From Planococcus halocryophilus (GTDB taxonomy: Bacteria > Bacillota > Bacilli > Bacillales_A > Planococcaceae), in contig NZ_JAKVTG010000002.1 in NCBI RefSeq assembly GCF_022489025.1, forward strand, positions 124,001 through 188,000: a DNA stretch of 64,000 bases, in the 5' to 3' direction. The position numbers were made by a program, and so were the translations under genes. The notes under the pieces were generated by a model that saw only the letters and a list, made by a program, of their open reading frames with translations, was not told the origin of the DNA and did not search any database. Shown here one piece after another: positions 9,274 to 18,172 of this stretch (position 1 is its first letter; the number at the start of each line of letters is the position of its first letter).

Positions 9274-10713
9274 TTAAAATGGACCCCAGTCGATCCCTAC
9301 GCCAATTGCTAAAATAATCATGGTCCAAATCGTCCATTTTAAAACGAGTGGACCGGCAAAACGAAGCCACTTGCCGAACGGAACAGCTGCAATTCCAAGT
9401 GCTGCCATGAGAACTGGGTGTGTCGGTGTAATCATATTCCAATAACCGTCTCCAGATTGAAATGCTTGAACGGCAATTTGACGGTTAATGCCAATAACAT
9501 CACTAATAGATGACATAATAGGCATAACAACGGCAGCCTGACCTGTAGATGAAGGAATAATAAAGTTGATAAATCCTTGTGAAATGTACATACCCCAAGC
9601 TGCAAAGACACTGTGTAAGCCGGCTAAAGGTGTTGAGACGGCATAAACGAATGTATCGATAATTTGTCCTTGTTCCATAACAACTAGAATGGCACGCGAT
9701 AAACCAATAATCAGAGCAGCCGCGGTTAATTCTGCAGCGCCTTTCATAAATTCATCCGTAAATTTGTTGAAACTGCCATTAAAAGCAATAAGACCTACAA
9801 CGATGCCCATTAATAACATCAGTGCAGAAATTTCACCGAGGTACCAACCGTACTTTAATACACCGAAAACAAGTGCAATAAGTGAAAGTCCTAAAATCCC
9901 CATGATGGCTTTATGCTGTCTCGTCATCGTTAAGTTGTCTAATACGGTGACATCTGTTTCTACTTCATGAATTTCATCTGCTAAAAGACTTGTTTTAGGA
10001 TCTAATTTTACTTTCTTGGCATATCGCAATGTATGATGAATGGCAATGATCAAACCACCAACCATTAAAACAGTTCGTAAGCCAATTCCAGAGAATAGCG
10101 GTAATCCCGCGATAGCTTGTGCAATCCCGACGTTAAAAGGATTGAGAGGACCAGCAGAATAACCAGCATAAACGCCAACTACGACAATCGATACAGCAAC
10201 AATTCGGTCATACCCCATGGCGATTGCTGCTGCTAGTACGATGGCGACAAAAGGCAAGGTTTCTTCCGCCATTCCAAATGTCGCACCACCAATCGCAAAT
10301 GCTGTCATCGCGATTACAATAAACAAAGATTCTCTTCCTTTAAGACGGTTGATCAAACGAGCTAAAGCTGCATTAATGGCACCACTTTTAACGATGACCC
10401 CAAAGACCCCACCAACAATTAGTACAAATGCAATAATTTCGGCAGCCCCAACAATTCCGTTAAATACCGATGACAAAACGCCTCCAGGACCAACTGGTGT
10501 CGACTCTGTATAAGCAAAGCTGTCTGCAATAATTAAATCTCGACCGGTTTCCTCATCTAATGCTCGTTCGTATTGACCAGCCGGTATGATGTAAGTTAAT
10601 AAGGCGACAAGCACAATCATAAACATAAGTAATGCTGTAGTTGTAGGCGCTTTCAATCTTGACTTTCGTTTTTCGTTTTTCCCCTTTTTTTGCTGTTCCA
10701 TTTCATCCACCAT
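9274..10713 (-). CDS. YfcC/DcuC-family transporter
   Basis: Polytopic secondary carrier of the YfcC group (C4-dicarboxylate anaerobic carrier-like, PF03606 type); about 12 hydrophobic segments can be counted. The N-terminus is Lys/Arg-rich (QQKKGKNEKRKSRLK), then the first TM with LLTYIIPAGQYER, which is characteristic of this family. Members move amino acids, dipeptides or dicarboxylates, so the substrate is uncertain. Start is either ATG 10713 or ATG 10701; the latter has better spacing from GGTGG. It is cotranscribed with the opine dehydrogenase, and the GntR gene upstream is the probable regulator. Confidence 0.82.
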   Translation of the reverse strand: MVDEMEQQKKGKNEKRKSRLKAPTTTALLMFMIVLVALLTYIIPAGQYERALDEETGRDLIIADSFAYTESTPVGPGGVLSSVFNGIVGAAEIIAFVLIVGGVFGVIVKSGAINAALARLINRLKGRESLFIVIAMTAFAIGGATFGMAEETLPFVAIVLAAAIAMGYDRIVAVSIVVVGVYAGYSAGPLNPFNVGIAQAIAGLPLFSGIGLRTVLMVGGLIIAIHHTLRYAKKVKLDPKTSLLADEIHEVETDVTVLDNLTMTRQHKAIMGILGLSLIALVFGVLKYGWYLGEISALMLLMGIVVGLIAFNGSFNKFTDEFMKGAAELTAAALIIGLSRAILVVMEQGQIIDTFVYAVSTPLAGLHSVFAAWGMYISQGFINFIIPSSTGQAAVVMPIMSSISDVIGINRQIAVQAFQSGDGYWNMITPTHPVLMAALGIAAVPFGKWLRFAGPLVLKWTIWTMIILAIGVGIDWGPF

Positions 10714-10820
10714 CCCTTTAATCGTATGTGTAATAATTAAAAAACTAATTAAGTATAATATTATAACTTTATATAATAACAGAAACTAAATACTACTAGT
10801 TTCTATTGAAAGTGAGAATA

Positions 10821-11543
10821 TCAAGTCAGATCTAACTCTACAAAGTATTTCTCTTTATCTTGTTTCATGACAAATTTTGAATACTCAACAGCTTCATTGG
10901 TAGTTGAATAAGTAATTCGCTCCCAAACAAATAGTGGCGTATTTAAACGCACACCTATCAATGACATTTCTTTTTCATTCGCTACGGCTGCGGAAAAATA
11001 GTTTTTTGAACGAGAAAGAGAAATCCCACATGTGTTTTTCAGCACATCATAAATGAAGATATCTTTATTGGGTGGTTCTTCTAACGCAGGCCAAATATTT
11101 TGCGGTATATACGTATATTCCAGCGAAACATTTTCTCCTGCATCATAACCAATTCGCTCTAAATAAACGAATTTTGTTTCCGGTGGTAAATTGAGTTTCT
11201 TTGCAATCGCTGGATAAGTTTGTTGAAACTTACTTGTAAGTAAATCATGAGAGCTGATTGTTTCTTCGTTCATACGAATAAACTCTGACTTATGAATATT
11301 TTTTTCTTGAGGCAACTTAGTTACAAAGGTTCCACGTCCACGTTGTCGTATAAGAAGACCTTTATCAACTAAATTCATAACAGCTCGTTTTACTGTGATG
11401 TTACTGACATCATAAGTATTTGCGAGTTCATTTTCAGTTGGAATTTGAAAGCCTTCATCCCAAGCTCCGGTAAGAATCTTGTCTTCTAAAATAACCTCTA
11501 CTTGCGAGTAGAGAGGAGTTGTTGCTGCTTTATCAATTTTCAT
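10821..11543 (-). CDS. GntR-family (HutC/UTRA) transcriptional regulator
   Basis: N-terminal winged helix (about 5-75) with ENELANTYDVSNITVKRAVM and LLIRQRGRGTFV, classic GntR. A UTRA ligand domain (about 95-235) follows, including FVYLERIGYDAGE and LFVWERITYS. Start ATG 11543 sits at good distance from GGGTGG; an upstream in-frame GTG lacks this. Same strand as the transporter and dehydrogenase, about 110 bp upstream, so it probably senses their substrate. The gap between it and the transporter (10714-10820) is very AT-rich. Confidence 0.88.
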   Translation of the reverse strand: MKIDKAATTPLYSQVEVILEDKILTGAWDEGFQIPTENELANTYDVSNITVKRAVMNLVDKGLLIRQRGRGTFVTKLPQEKNIHKSEFIRMNEETISSHDLLTSKFQQTYPAIAKKLNLPPETKFVYLERIGYDAGENVSLEYTYIPQNIWPALEEPPNKDIFIYDVLKNTCGISLSRSKNYFSAAVANEKEMSLIGVRLNTPLFVWERITYSTTNEAVEYSKFVMKQDKEKYFVELDLT

Positions 11544-11704
11544 GCATCCCACCCTCTATTCATTGAATATAATATTATAACTATTCAGTTACTATATTCA
11601 ATAAATTATATATTGTAAAGCTTTTTTTAATTTTTTATGCAAAAGTTTTTTTTATTTAGTGATTCATTTCTATGCTATCTTTTAATGAGATCGTTAATAT
11701 TTTC

Positions 11705-11938
11705 AATAATGTGAACCCCAGTGAAGTAAACGCATCCCTCGGTTTAACAGACAGCGAACCGACAGAGTCCAGTAGTCCAACAACAACCGAAGATGTTTCG
11801 AGTGTGGATACAAACGACAATGGACAAGTGACGATTGCAGAAGCCAAAGCAGCCGGTTTTAGTATGCCAATTATGCGTGATCATTGGTTATATCCGCATA
11901 TGCGAGATAATGACAATGATGGTATGGTCGGCGAGTGA
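11705..11938 (+). pseudogene. Orphan 3' tail of the nuclease gene (second, diverged copy)
   Basis: About 233 bp match positions 7560-7793, the last 78 codons of the nuclease, and end at the equivalent stop codon. Many differences fall at third codon positions (GGC/GGT, GAG/GAA, TCA/TCC), with a few replacements (for example GNG to DNG, MSD to MRD). The copy therefore descends from a once-functional, diverged allele rather than a fresh duplication. No nuclease domain, membrane anchor or ribosome binding site precedes it. The 3.4-kb opine cassette lies between the two copies. Confidence 0.85.
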
Positions 11939-11942
11939 TTTT

Positions 11943-12587
11943 TTAACTTGCGAATAGCACTCTACTTTTTTGAACGCCGCTCCCAAAATGATACTCATCA
12001 GATTTCACATTTTGATGAATTTCTTCTATATTTGTCGAAGTTAATCCACCCCCACAAAGTATAGCCGGTCCCTCCGTCTCTTTTGATAATTCGACTAACT
12101 TTCGTAACTCATGCTTCCCTTTCAAACAATCCACCTGACCACCAGAAGTTAAAATCCGGTTCACCTGTTTTTTGTAGTTTGCTAATACTTTGTATGCGCT
12201 CAACTGATTGTCAATTTCATCAAACGCACGATGGAACGTGATATCGAGTTGATCGGAAACTGCGATAATTTTTTCTAATGCATTTTCATCTACCGTGTAA
12301 TCCTTTGTTAAAGCTCCAAACACGATTCCACGACCACCTAAATTCAATACATTTTTGAAGTCTTCGATGATTGTGTTCACTTCTGAATCGGTATAGAAAA
12401 AGTCTCGACTGTGAGGACGGATCATCACTTGAACCGGTATCGTGACACTGTTTAAAACTTGCTTGATTTTCTCAAAATTTGGCGTTAACCCTCCTTCATT
12501 GATTGCCGAGACAAGCTCTAACCTTTCCGCTCCCAATTTTTCTGCTTCTATTGCTTCCTGTTCATTTTGCACAATAACTTCTATCAT
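11943..12587 (-). CDS. cutC: CutC-family copper homeostasis-like TIM-barrel protein
   Basis: TIM-barrel protein of the CutC family. Motifs seen in order: ERLELVSAINEGGLTPN, VQVMIRPHSRDFFYTD, GIVFGALTKDYTVD, TFHRAFDEI, RILTSGGQ. These cover most of the conserved core. Length 214 is slightly short for the family, but both ends look complete. The link of CutC to copper is weak outside E. coli and a metal-binding or sugar-isomerase-like role is possible. It is the lone minus-strand gene here, ending against the nuclease tail remnant. Confidence 0.88.
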   Translation of the reverse strand: MIEVIVQNEQEAIEAEKLGAERLELVSAINEGGLTPNFEKIKQVLNSVTIPVQVMIRPHSRDFFYTDSEVNTIIEDFKNVLNLGGRGIVFGALTKDYTVDENALEKIIAVSDQLDITFHRAFDEIDNQLSAYKVLANYKKQVNRILTSGGQVDCLKGKHELRKLVELSKETEGPAILCGGGLTSTNIEEIHQNVKSDEYHFGSGVQKSRVLFAS

Positions 12588-12936
12588 CTTTTTTCATTTC
12601 CTTTCAGATTGGGCGATTTCCGCCCGAGTCTTTTCACTCTTGCTATAGGCTTTATACATTTCTTTATTTCTTAACTCAGTTTTTTCCATAGGATAAATAA
12701 GGCATTGCTAAGGTGGTTCTCTAAGTACTCCCTCATTACTGTGTTCACTCCTAGCGACTCAAGGGGTACGGAAAAACCCAACTTATTTCCAAGGGAATTT
12801 TGGTCATTATGATGAAATAAATTCTTAGCTTTTTGTATTTCCTTCCTTTATTTTCATAATGAAGTGGTATATTTACAGTAAGAAACCTAAATAGGTCAGA
12901 TGGTCAAGTAGTTTTCAAATAGGAGATGTCATAAAC
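12588..12936. other. Intergenic gap with no recognisable element
   Basis: Divergent gap between cutC and a small membrane-protein gene. It should hold both promoters. I see a good ribosome binding site (AGGAGATG) just before 12937, but no riboswitch-like, repeat or coding signal. Confidence 0.5.
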
Positions 12937-13275
12937 ATGAATTTTGATTTAGGAAATGGTGTTACTCTTCATTTACCCGCTCTACACATTACGATTAGCG
13001 CCATTATCATTATTGTCCTTTTAGTTAGATGGAGCAAACAGCTCGAAACACGCCGCTTTACAATTTTCTTTTATTTTTTAATTAGTGCTTATATCTTTCC
13101 GCTTTATACACGAAGTACGGAAAATGGCGTTTTTGAATTATGGTTTCCTATCGGATTTCTTTTTATAATGGCTTATCTGTATAGCAGTAAACGGTATCAT
13201 CCCGTTAAATTAAAAGCGAGTGCTTTAGGATTTTGCGTAGCGATCTATCAACTGGTTTTTCAATACTTTGGATAG
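12937..13275 (+). CDS. Small hypothetical membrane protein
   Basis: 112 residues with three or four hydrophobic segments: ITISAIIIIVLLVRW (about 17-31), FTIFFYFLISAYIFPLY (about 42-58), WFPIGFLFIMAYLY (about 69-82) and ALGFCVAIYQLVFQYF at the end. ATG 12937 follows AGGAGATG at good spacing. I do not recognise the family and give no function. Confidence 0.6.
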   Translation: MNFDLGNGVTLHLPALHITISAIIIIVLLVRWSKQLETRRFTIFFYFLISAYIFPLYTRSTENGVFELWFPIGFLFIMAYLYSSKRYHPVKLKASALGFCVAIYQLVFQYFG

Positions 13276-13350
13276 GTTTGTAGAGTGCGATTGTTGAGTA
13301 AAGCTTAAGAAATTGGACAGCTATAAAATTTAAGAAGGTGGAGATCCATC

Positions 13351-13914
13351 GTGAAAAACAAGTTTCCAGTTATTGAAACAGATAGATTAATTTTAAGAGA
13401 GGTAGTAAAAGAAGATGCAGCGGATATGTTCCGCTATTTATCTGATAAAGATGTGATGAAACATATGGGGCTGAAAACTTTTAAGACGGAAAATGAGGCA
13501 CTCGATGAAATCGGCTGGTACCAAACCATATTTACAGAGGCCACAGGAATTAGATGGGGAATCACTCTTAAAGAAGAAGGAAAAGTTATTGGCAGTTGTG
13601 GTTTTTTTAATATGCACCCCGAGCATTCCCGAACGGAGATTGGTTATGAATTGAACAAAGACTATTGGAGCAAAGGGATTGCCAGTGAAGCATTGGAAGC
13701 GGTAATTGGTTATGGGTTTCAATACTTCCAATTAGAACGAATTGAAGCATTAGTTGAGCCTGCTAACTCCGCTTCACTAAAATTGTTAGATAAAAATGGA
13801 TTTACACAAGAAGGGTTATTAAGGCATTATGAGTTTACTTGTGGTAAATTCGATGATTTGTACATGTACTCTATATTAAGAAGTGACCTCATAAATAAAG
13901 GAGAATTTGAATGA
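13351..13914 (+). CDS. GNAT acetyltransferase, RimJ/RimL type
   Basis: N-acetyltransferase of the RimJ/L group (amino-terminal or small-molecule acetylation). It opens with FPVIETDRLILREVVKEDA, a family hallmark, and has EIGYELNKDYWSKGIASEAL, the acetyl-CoA pyrophosphate loop region, and ANSASLKLLDKNGFTQEGLL near residue 150. GTG start 13351 with AAGGTGGAG upstream. It overlaps the next gene by 4 bp (ATGA), so the two are translationally coupled. Substrate unknown. Confidence 0.88.
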   Translation: MKNKFPVIETDRLILREVVKEDAADMFRYLSDKDVMKHMGLKTFKTENEALDEIGWYQTIFTEATGIRWGITLKEEGKVIGSCGFFNMHPEHSRTEIGYELNKDYWSKGIASEALEAVIGYGFQYFQLERIEALVEPANSASLKLLDKNGFTQEGLLRHYEFTCGKFDDLYMYSILRSDLINKGEFE

Positions 13915-14558
13915 CAATAGCGGTATCTACCGAAAAAAGTCCAATCTATTTGAAATCTTATCTGTTATTTATTGGATTGGGATTGATCGCTGGTGTAATA
14001 ACTAGATTGTCAGACTTTTTTCCGAATGATGATCTATGGAGCTTTAGTTCAATAGCCACTTTGTTTGGCTTTTGGATGCTAACAGTCACATTAGTTATCT
14101 ACTTTAGTACATCAAATATAAATGCTGCTATTAATGTGTTTTTGTACTTATTGAGCATGAACTTCGCTTTTTACTTTTTAAAATATGTACTCGGTTTCTT
14201 CTTTCCTATTTTCGCAAACGGAGGAACATTTCAATGGAATCTTTTCATGCTGTACAACATCATCGCCTTAGTATGCAGTGCTATTAGTTATGTACTTTAC
14301 TATTGGAACAAGGAGAGCAAATTGAGTAACTTTTTGTATGCACTACCAGTAAGCGGTTTGGCTGCGGAAACAATTGGCGTAGGGATGTACTTATATCACC
14401 ATCATACTTTTTTGTTTCAATTCATTTTCGATTTTTTTAGTTTCTTATTATTAGGATTCTGGTTTTATCAAAAAACGAAAAACAAAATAATTTATTCATT
14501 AACCCTTGTTGCAATAACACCAATAGGTTATTACTTCTTTTATTACCCTTTTCTATGA
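13911..14558 (+). CDS. Hypothetical integral membrane protein
   Basis: 215 residues with about six hydrophobic segments and little else; the start overlaps the acetyltransferase stop as ATGA. Aromatic-rich (Phe/Tyr), with a final YYFFYYPFL. The coupling suggests a joint role with the acetyltransferase, but nothing in the sequence names one. Confidence 0.55.
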   Translation: MTIAVSTEKSPIYLKSYLLFIGLGLIAGVITRLSDFFPNDDLWSFSSIATLFGFWMLTVTLVIYFSTSNINAAINVFLYLLSMNFAFYFLKYVLGFFFPIFANGGTFQWNLFMLYNIIALVCSAISYVLYYWNKESKLSNFLYALPVSGLAAETIGVGMYLYHHHTFLFQFIFDFFSFLLLGFWFYQKTKNKIIYSLTLVAITPIGYYFFYYPFL

Positions 14559-14589
14559 GTGATTTTATTTGAAATTTGTTAAGTATTGA

Positions 14590-14619
14590 AAAAAGAGTAG
14601 CTAGGTGGGCTACTCTCTT
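14590..14619. terminator. Bidirectional terminator between convergent genes
   Basis: AAAAGAGTAGC / GCTACTCTCTT hairpin serving both the membrane-protein gene and abrB. Confidence 0.7.
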
Positions 14620-14902
14620 ATGTGTTTACTTTAGCTTTTTTGTTTTGCAGCTCATGCAAGAGAACGCGCGCACCCTCTAGACTTAATGTGAGTCCCGGCG
14701 CAAATTCTTTATTTTCCGCTAACACTTCACCTGTCACTAAACAAGCACCCGCGGCTTGGGATTTCCTTAACATAATCACGTCTTCTTCTACTAAAATCTC
14801 CACTGGATCTCCAACGTTTATCTCCATTCCTCTTCTCAGTTCTTTCGGAATGACGATGCGTCCAAGTGGGTCGGTGTTTCTTACGATTCCTGTAGTTTTC
14901 AT
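14618..14902 (-). CDS. abrB: AbrB-type transition-state regulator
   Basis: 94-residue swapped-hairpin DNA-binding protein. GIVRNTDPLGRIVIPKELRR is the AbrB N-terminal DNA-binding motif, followed by DPVEILVEEDVIMLRKS. The C-terminal half, with CLVTGEV and LSLEGARVLLHEL, matches the AbrB/Abh tetramerisation part. An orthologue of AbrB or of its paralogue Abh; the two cannot be separated by eye. RBS AAAGGAGAG precedes the ATG. Confidence 0.85.
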   Translation of the reverse strand: MKTTGIVRNTDPLGRIVIPKELRRGMEINVGDPVEILVEEDVIMLRKSQAAGACLVTGEVLAENKEFAPGLTLSLEGARVLLHELQNKKAKVNT

Positions 14903-15289
14903 GGTTCGACTCTCCTTTTAATACATACATGTTTTGGTCAAATTCATTTCGTGACAAGCATCAACTAGTATTTCTTGAATGCCTGATTTGCTTTTAGTAT
15001 TCGTGGTATTCAAAACTTCTACCAAAAAGAACGTACGTTCCTATCATATCATTTAATCTCTACTTTTACTCATGAAATTTAGTGAAAAAACCGAAGAAAT
15101 CAATACCTTTCCAAACCTCTTTCATCTGTTATGAATTTTCTACTTCCTTCTTATTTATATTTGTTTCTTTACTAAAAACAGTGAAACAAAAGCAAAGCTG
15201 ACTCGTACTAAGGTTATAGGCATCAAAAAACGGTTCAATTTTTACTAAAGGTGGTAAATCTATCCCCTATTCAAAAGGAGGTTACGGTA
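14903..15289. other. AT-rich intergenic gap
   Basis: Divergent upstream region of abrB and of a lipoprotein gene. AT-rich, with no repeat or coding signal; the only clear element is the AAAAGGAGG ribosome binding site at 15273-15281, which fixes the lipoprotein start. Confidence 0.5.
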
Positions 15290-15691
15290 TTGCGAAAAAT
15301 TTTACTGGTAATTTTATTGGCCATTTTCTTAAGCGCGTGTAACCCTGTTATGGATACCGACATTGTATTCGAGCAAGGGGAAATCATAACTAATTCGGAG
15401 AAATTTGAAGCATTTACCGAAAATCTTAAAAATGAAAAAGAAGATAACATACGTATTGTCCAAAGAACGATAGAAGGCGATCCGATTTTTGATACGTTAG
15501 ATTATAATGGCGAAAATATTACGTATACGCACGATAATTCCCATGATGAATTTGCAGACTCATCTAAAGGAACACAAAGTGGGACTTGCGAAAACCTAGA
15601 CAGTGAACAAAGTGAAAACGGAAGAATATATCGCCTAAGTGGCTGTTCTTCTGAAATTGGAAAGTATTTTAGCCTTGAAGTTTTAGAGTAA
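15290..15691 (+). CDS. Small putative lipoprotein
   Basis: The TTG at 15290, 8 nt after AAAAGGAGG, is the credible start rather than GTG 15251. From it the protein begins LRKILLVILLAIFLSACNPV, a lipoprotein signal peptide with lipobox LSAC and Cys at residue 17. The mature part (about 117 residues) is acidic, has two later Cys (TCENLDSEQ and GCSSEIG) that could form a disulfide, and resembles DUF4362-like secreted proteins. No function can be assigned. Confidence 0.65.
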   Translation: MRKILLVILLAIFLSACNPVMDTDIVFEQGEIITNSEKFEAFTENLKNEKEDNIRIVQRTIEGDPIFDTLDYNGENITYTHDNSHDEFADSSKGTQSGTCENLDSEQSENGRIYRLSGCSSEIGKYFSLEVLE

Positions 15692-15755
15692 CTTTTAATG
15701 AGCAAAGAAATATTAATAAATTTTAGAGAAAATCATAGTTAGGAGGAAAGATAAG

Positions 15756-16052
15756 ATGTTCAAAAATCATATTACCGGATTGGGAATTATTTCGATCATA
15801 TTAGCAATCATAGGATTGATTTTACTGTTTTCGAGTGCTTCTTTTGGAATTTCGTTAGGAAACTCTTGGCTGACCGGTCAAGTAGATGGTATTGCTGATA
15901 CGAGCAATTACGTGATGGTGATGGAAACGTATACTAACGCCTTTCTCATTACCGGAGGGATTTTATTTGCTGCAGGTTTGGTCACAGCTATACTTACTTA
16001 TTTCACTGCCTTATTTTTGGGTGTTAAAGCTCCGCCTGAACAGGAAAAGTAA
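15756..16052 (+). CDS. Hypothetical two-TM membrane protein
   Basis: 98 residues with membrane segments at about 6-30 (ITGLGIISIILAIIGLILLF) and 62-90 (AFLITGGILFAAGLVTAILT). Good AGGAGGAAAG RBS. Same direction as the lipoprotein 64 bp upstream; possibly cotranscribed. Unknown family. Confidence 0.55.
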   Translation: MFKNHITGLGIISIILAIIGLILLFSSASFGISLGNSWLTGQVDGIADTSNYVMVMETYTNAFLITGGILFAAGLVTAILTYFTALFLGVKAPPEQEK

Positions 16053-16102
16053 AAGTGAGCTAGTGGTTATTCTAGTTCTAGGGATTTATTTAATAAACGT
16101 TT

Positions 16103-16132
16103 AAAAAAGAGTAGCTTCGGCTGCTCTTTTTT
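16103..16132 (+). terminator. Terminator with CUUCGG loop
   Basis: AAAAAAGAGTAGC-TTCG-GCTGCTCTTTTTT: a compact hairpin closed by an extra-stable UUCG tetraloop, with a T-run. Confidence 0.85.
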
Positions 16133-16175
16133 GGTGAAATTTCTTTATGTTATATTGATAGAAAGGAGTGGTTCC

Positions 16176-16919
16176 ATGCCCAATTTAACGAATAACGTCA
16201 TTCTTGTCACTGGAGCTAATCGAGGTCAAGGACAGGCAATTGCCGAGCACCTTACTACATTAGGCGCCACAGTCGGAGTTGGTGCTCGGAATTACGACGA
16301 AGCTAAAAGAGTCGCTGAGATGATTGGCGAACGTGCCTTCCCGGTTCAGTTAGATGTTACAAAAGAGTCGGAGTGGCAATCAGCGGTTGAAACGATGGTC
16401 AATAAATTCGGCAAACTGGATGTATTAGTGAATAATGCTGGCGCACTGACGCGCAAATCGTTTCGAGAGACAACGCTTGATGATTTCCAACAATTGATCA
16501 ATGTTAATCAACTCGGTGTTTTTCTTGGCATGCAAGCAGTACTTCCGCAAATGGAAAAGCAGCGAAAAGGTTCGATTGTAAACAACATCTCGATTTCTGC
16601 TTTTTCTCCAATTGCCAAATCAGCCGCTTATGCAGCAACAAAAGCATCTGTCGTGGCCATGTCTAAAGTGGCTGCTATTGAACTCGGTTCACTCGGAATC
16701 CGAGTAAATATGGTCCATCCAGGCGGAATCGAAACGGACATGGCAACTGGAGGCGAAGCTGTTCCTGCCTTTTACGATTCTGTTCCATTAGGGCGTATTG
16801 GCCAACCCATTGAAATCGCAAAAGCAGTCGCCTTTCTCGCTTCTGACGACAGCTCTTATTGTACGGGCACGGAGATTGTTGTCGATGGTGGGATGACGCT
16901 TGGGGTTGCGGATGAGTGA
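16176..16919 (+). CDS. SDR-family oxidoreductase
   Basis: Classical short-chain dehydrogenase/reductase. [11 protein letters not shown] is the cofactor loop (residues 12-22), NNAGA follows, then the catalytic Ser in NISISAFS and Y-A-A-T-K (Tyr-xxx-Lys) near residue 155. The C-terminus ends [18 protein letters not shown] 16176 is chosen because it follows AAAGGAG; the longer frame from 16131 overlaps the terminator. Substrate unknown. The last 233 bp recur at 18225-18459. Confidence 0.88.
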   Translation: MPNLTNNVILVTGANRGQGQAIAEHLTTLGATVGVGARNYDEAKRVAEMIGERAFPVQLDVTKESEWQSAVETMVNKFGKLDVLVNNAGALTRKSFRETTLDDFQQLINVNQLGVFLGMQAVLPQMEKQRKGSIVNNISISAFSPIAKSAAYAATKASVVAMSKVAAIELGSLGIRVNMVHPGGIETDMATGGEAVPAFYDSVPLGRIGQPIEIAKAVAFLASDDSSYCTGTEIVVDGGMTLGVADE

Positions 16920-16955
16920 GCACTTGTAAATTAAAATAGAAAGGATGACCGTTTC

Positions 16956-17186
16956 ATGTTATGGATACTTACGCAAAATAAACAAAGCTTAATGAATGTA
17001 AGAGACGTTTCTGTAAAAGGAAAGCATATTGTAGGATTTATAGAAAGTAGCTTATTGGACCAATGGAATAAAACTATGGGCAAATACGAATCTACTGATA
17101 GAGCAATTGAAGTATTGAACGAAATTTTCACGAAAATTGAAGAAAGTAATGGCACTGCTATTACTTTTACTATGCCTCAAAAATAA
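16956..17186 (+). CDS. Small hypothetical protein of a type common on mobile elements
   Basis: 76 residues, soluble, beginning MLWILTQNKQSLMNVRDVSV and containing YESTDRAIEVLNEIFTKIEE. I associate this pattern with short conserved proteins frequent in Bacillota phages and plasmids, from memory only. RBS GAAAGGATG. It is the first gene between the SDR gene and the duplicated SDR tail. Confidence 0.5.
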   Translation: MLWILTQNKQSLMNVRDVSVKGKHIVGFIESSLLDQWNKTMGKYESTDRAIEVLNEIFTKIEESNGTAITFTMPQK

Positions 17187-17228
17187 GAGTTGAATTGAAG
17201 TATGTGGTTGTATAGCAAACTTTTGATT

Positions 17229-17253
17229 AGAGTGGCTCTAGCCACTCTTTTTT
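17229..17253 (+). terminator. Terminator
   Basis: AGAGTGGCTCTAGCCACTCT followed by a T-run. Confidence 0.85.
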
Positions 17254-17387
17254 ATTTTAAGAAGAAAACTTTTTTACCTAATATATATACCTAAAAGATT
17301 ATTTTATAACACATTTTGACATATATATATTGCATTTACTTTTTTTATTTGGTATATTTATTTCAAATAGAACAGGGGGCGTATTAT

Positions 17388-17921
17388 ATGAGGTTTTATA
17401 AAAAAACGAAATTTGAAGATGAACGTCTTACAAATATCAAAAACAAGATTTATGCAGAAGTTTATATTTTAATTATCGTATTTCTCAGTATTTCAATTGT
17501 GTTAAAGTATTTTATTTATAACCTTGGTGCGCAAAGTATCACTACTGAATTAATCATTCTTTTCGTGAGCGGCATTTATTCTGCTTACCGATCTACGAAG
17601 CTAGGTTTGTTTTCTGCTGAAATTGAAATGCATGACCGCAAAAGTAAGTGGTCTAGACAAAAGAAAAATCTGTTCGCTAGCATCATCCTTGGCGTTGGTA
17701 TCGCTCTTTTCTTCGGGATAAACAGTGCAGTTCAGTATGCAGAAGGAACGCTTCAAAGTATTCATTACTTCTTATTGACCACTCTTGTCTCGTTAATGAT
17801 GTACTTACCATTTTTCCTCATTTTCTTCGTTCTCGGAAATGAAGTTCTCAAAAAAAACAGCGAAAACTCTATAAACAAAATGTTCGATGATGAGTCTGGT
17901 GATTCCGATGAAAAATATTAA
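17388..17921 (+). CDS. DUF6773-like membrane protein
   Basis: ATG 17388 after AGGGGGCG gives MRFYKKTKFEDERLTNIKNK, then four membrane segments: about 22-42, 50-66, 90-110 and 122-148. The charged N-terminus and linker (EIEMHDRKSKWSRQKK) look cytosolic. Such proteins commonly precede a small XRE regulator in Bacillota, as here; the DUF assignment is from memory. The gene overlaps the next start by 14 bp. Confidence 0.5.
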   Translation: MRFYKKTKFEDERLTNIKNKIYAEVYILIIVFLSISIVLKYFIYNLGAQSITTELIILFVSGIYSAYRSTKLGLFSAEIEMHDRKSKWSRQKKNLFASIILGVGIALFFGINSAVQYAEGTLQSIHYFLLTTLVSLMMYLPFFLIFFVLGNEVLKKNSENSINKMFDDESGDSDEKY

Positions 17922-18108
17922 ACTCAAAATGGCAAGGACTGAACATGATTTGTCCCAGGCCGACCTAGCCGATAAAATCGGCGTATCTCGCCAAACAATC
18001 GGACTCATTGAATTGGGTAAATACAACCCGACCTTAACTCTTTGTCTAGCTATTTGTCATACCTTAGGCAAAACATTGGATGATTTATTTTGGCAAGAAC
18101 CTGAATGA
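17908..18108 (+). CDS. Small XRE-family regulator
   Basis: 66-residue Cro/CI-type helix-turn-helix protein: KMARTEHDLSQADLADKIGV, then SRQTIGLIELGKYNPTL, then the conserved TLGKTLDDLFW end. It is almost all HTH, like YozG/YgzD-type proteins. Start ATG 17908 lies inside the end of the membrane-protein gene, so they are coupled; such pairs often act as a repressor with its membrane partner. Confidence 0.8.
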   Translation: MKNIKLKMARTEHDLSQADLADKIGVSRQTIGLIELGKYNPTLTLCLAICHTLGKTLDDLFWQEPE

Positions 18109-18172
18109 GATGCGATTTTAATAAACTCTTGACCATTTTTTCATTAATAAAAACCAGCCACGAAGTCTCTTT

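Noticed and set aside
12588..12936. Riboswitch or small RNA upstream of the membrane-protein gene
   Set aside because: No conserved core or terminator/antiterminator pair could be found.
16131..16175. Upstream start of the SDR gene
   Set aside because: This extension begins in the loop/T-run of a terminator, while ATG 16176 has a good AAAGGAG.
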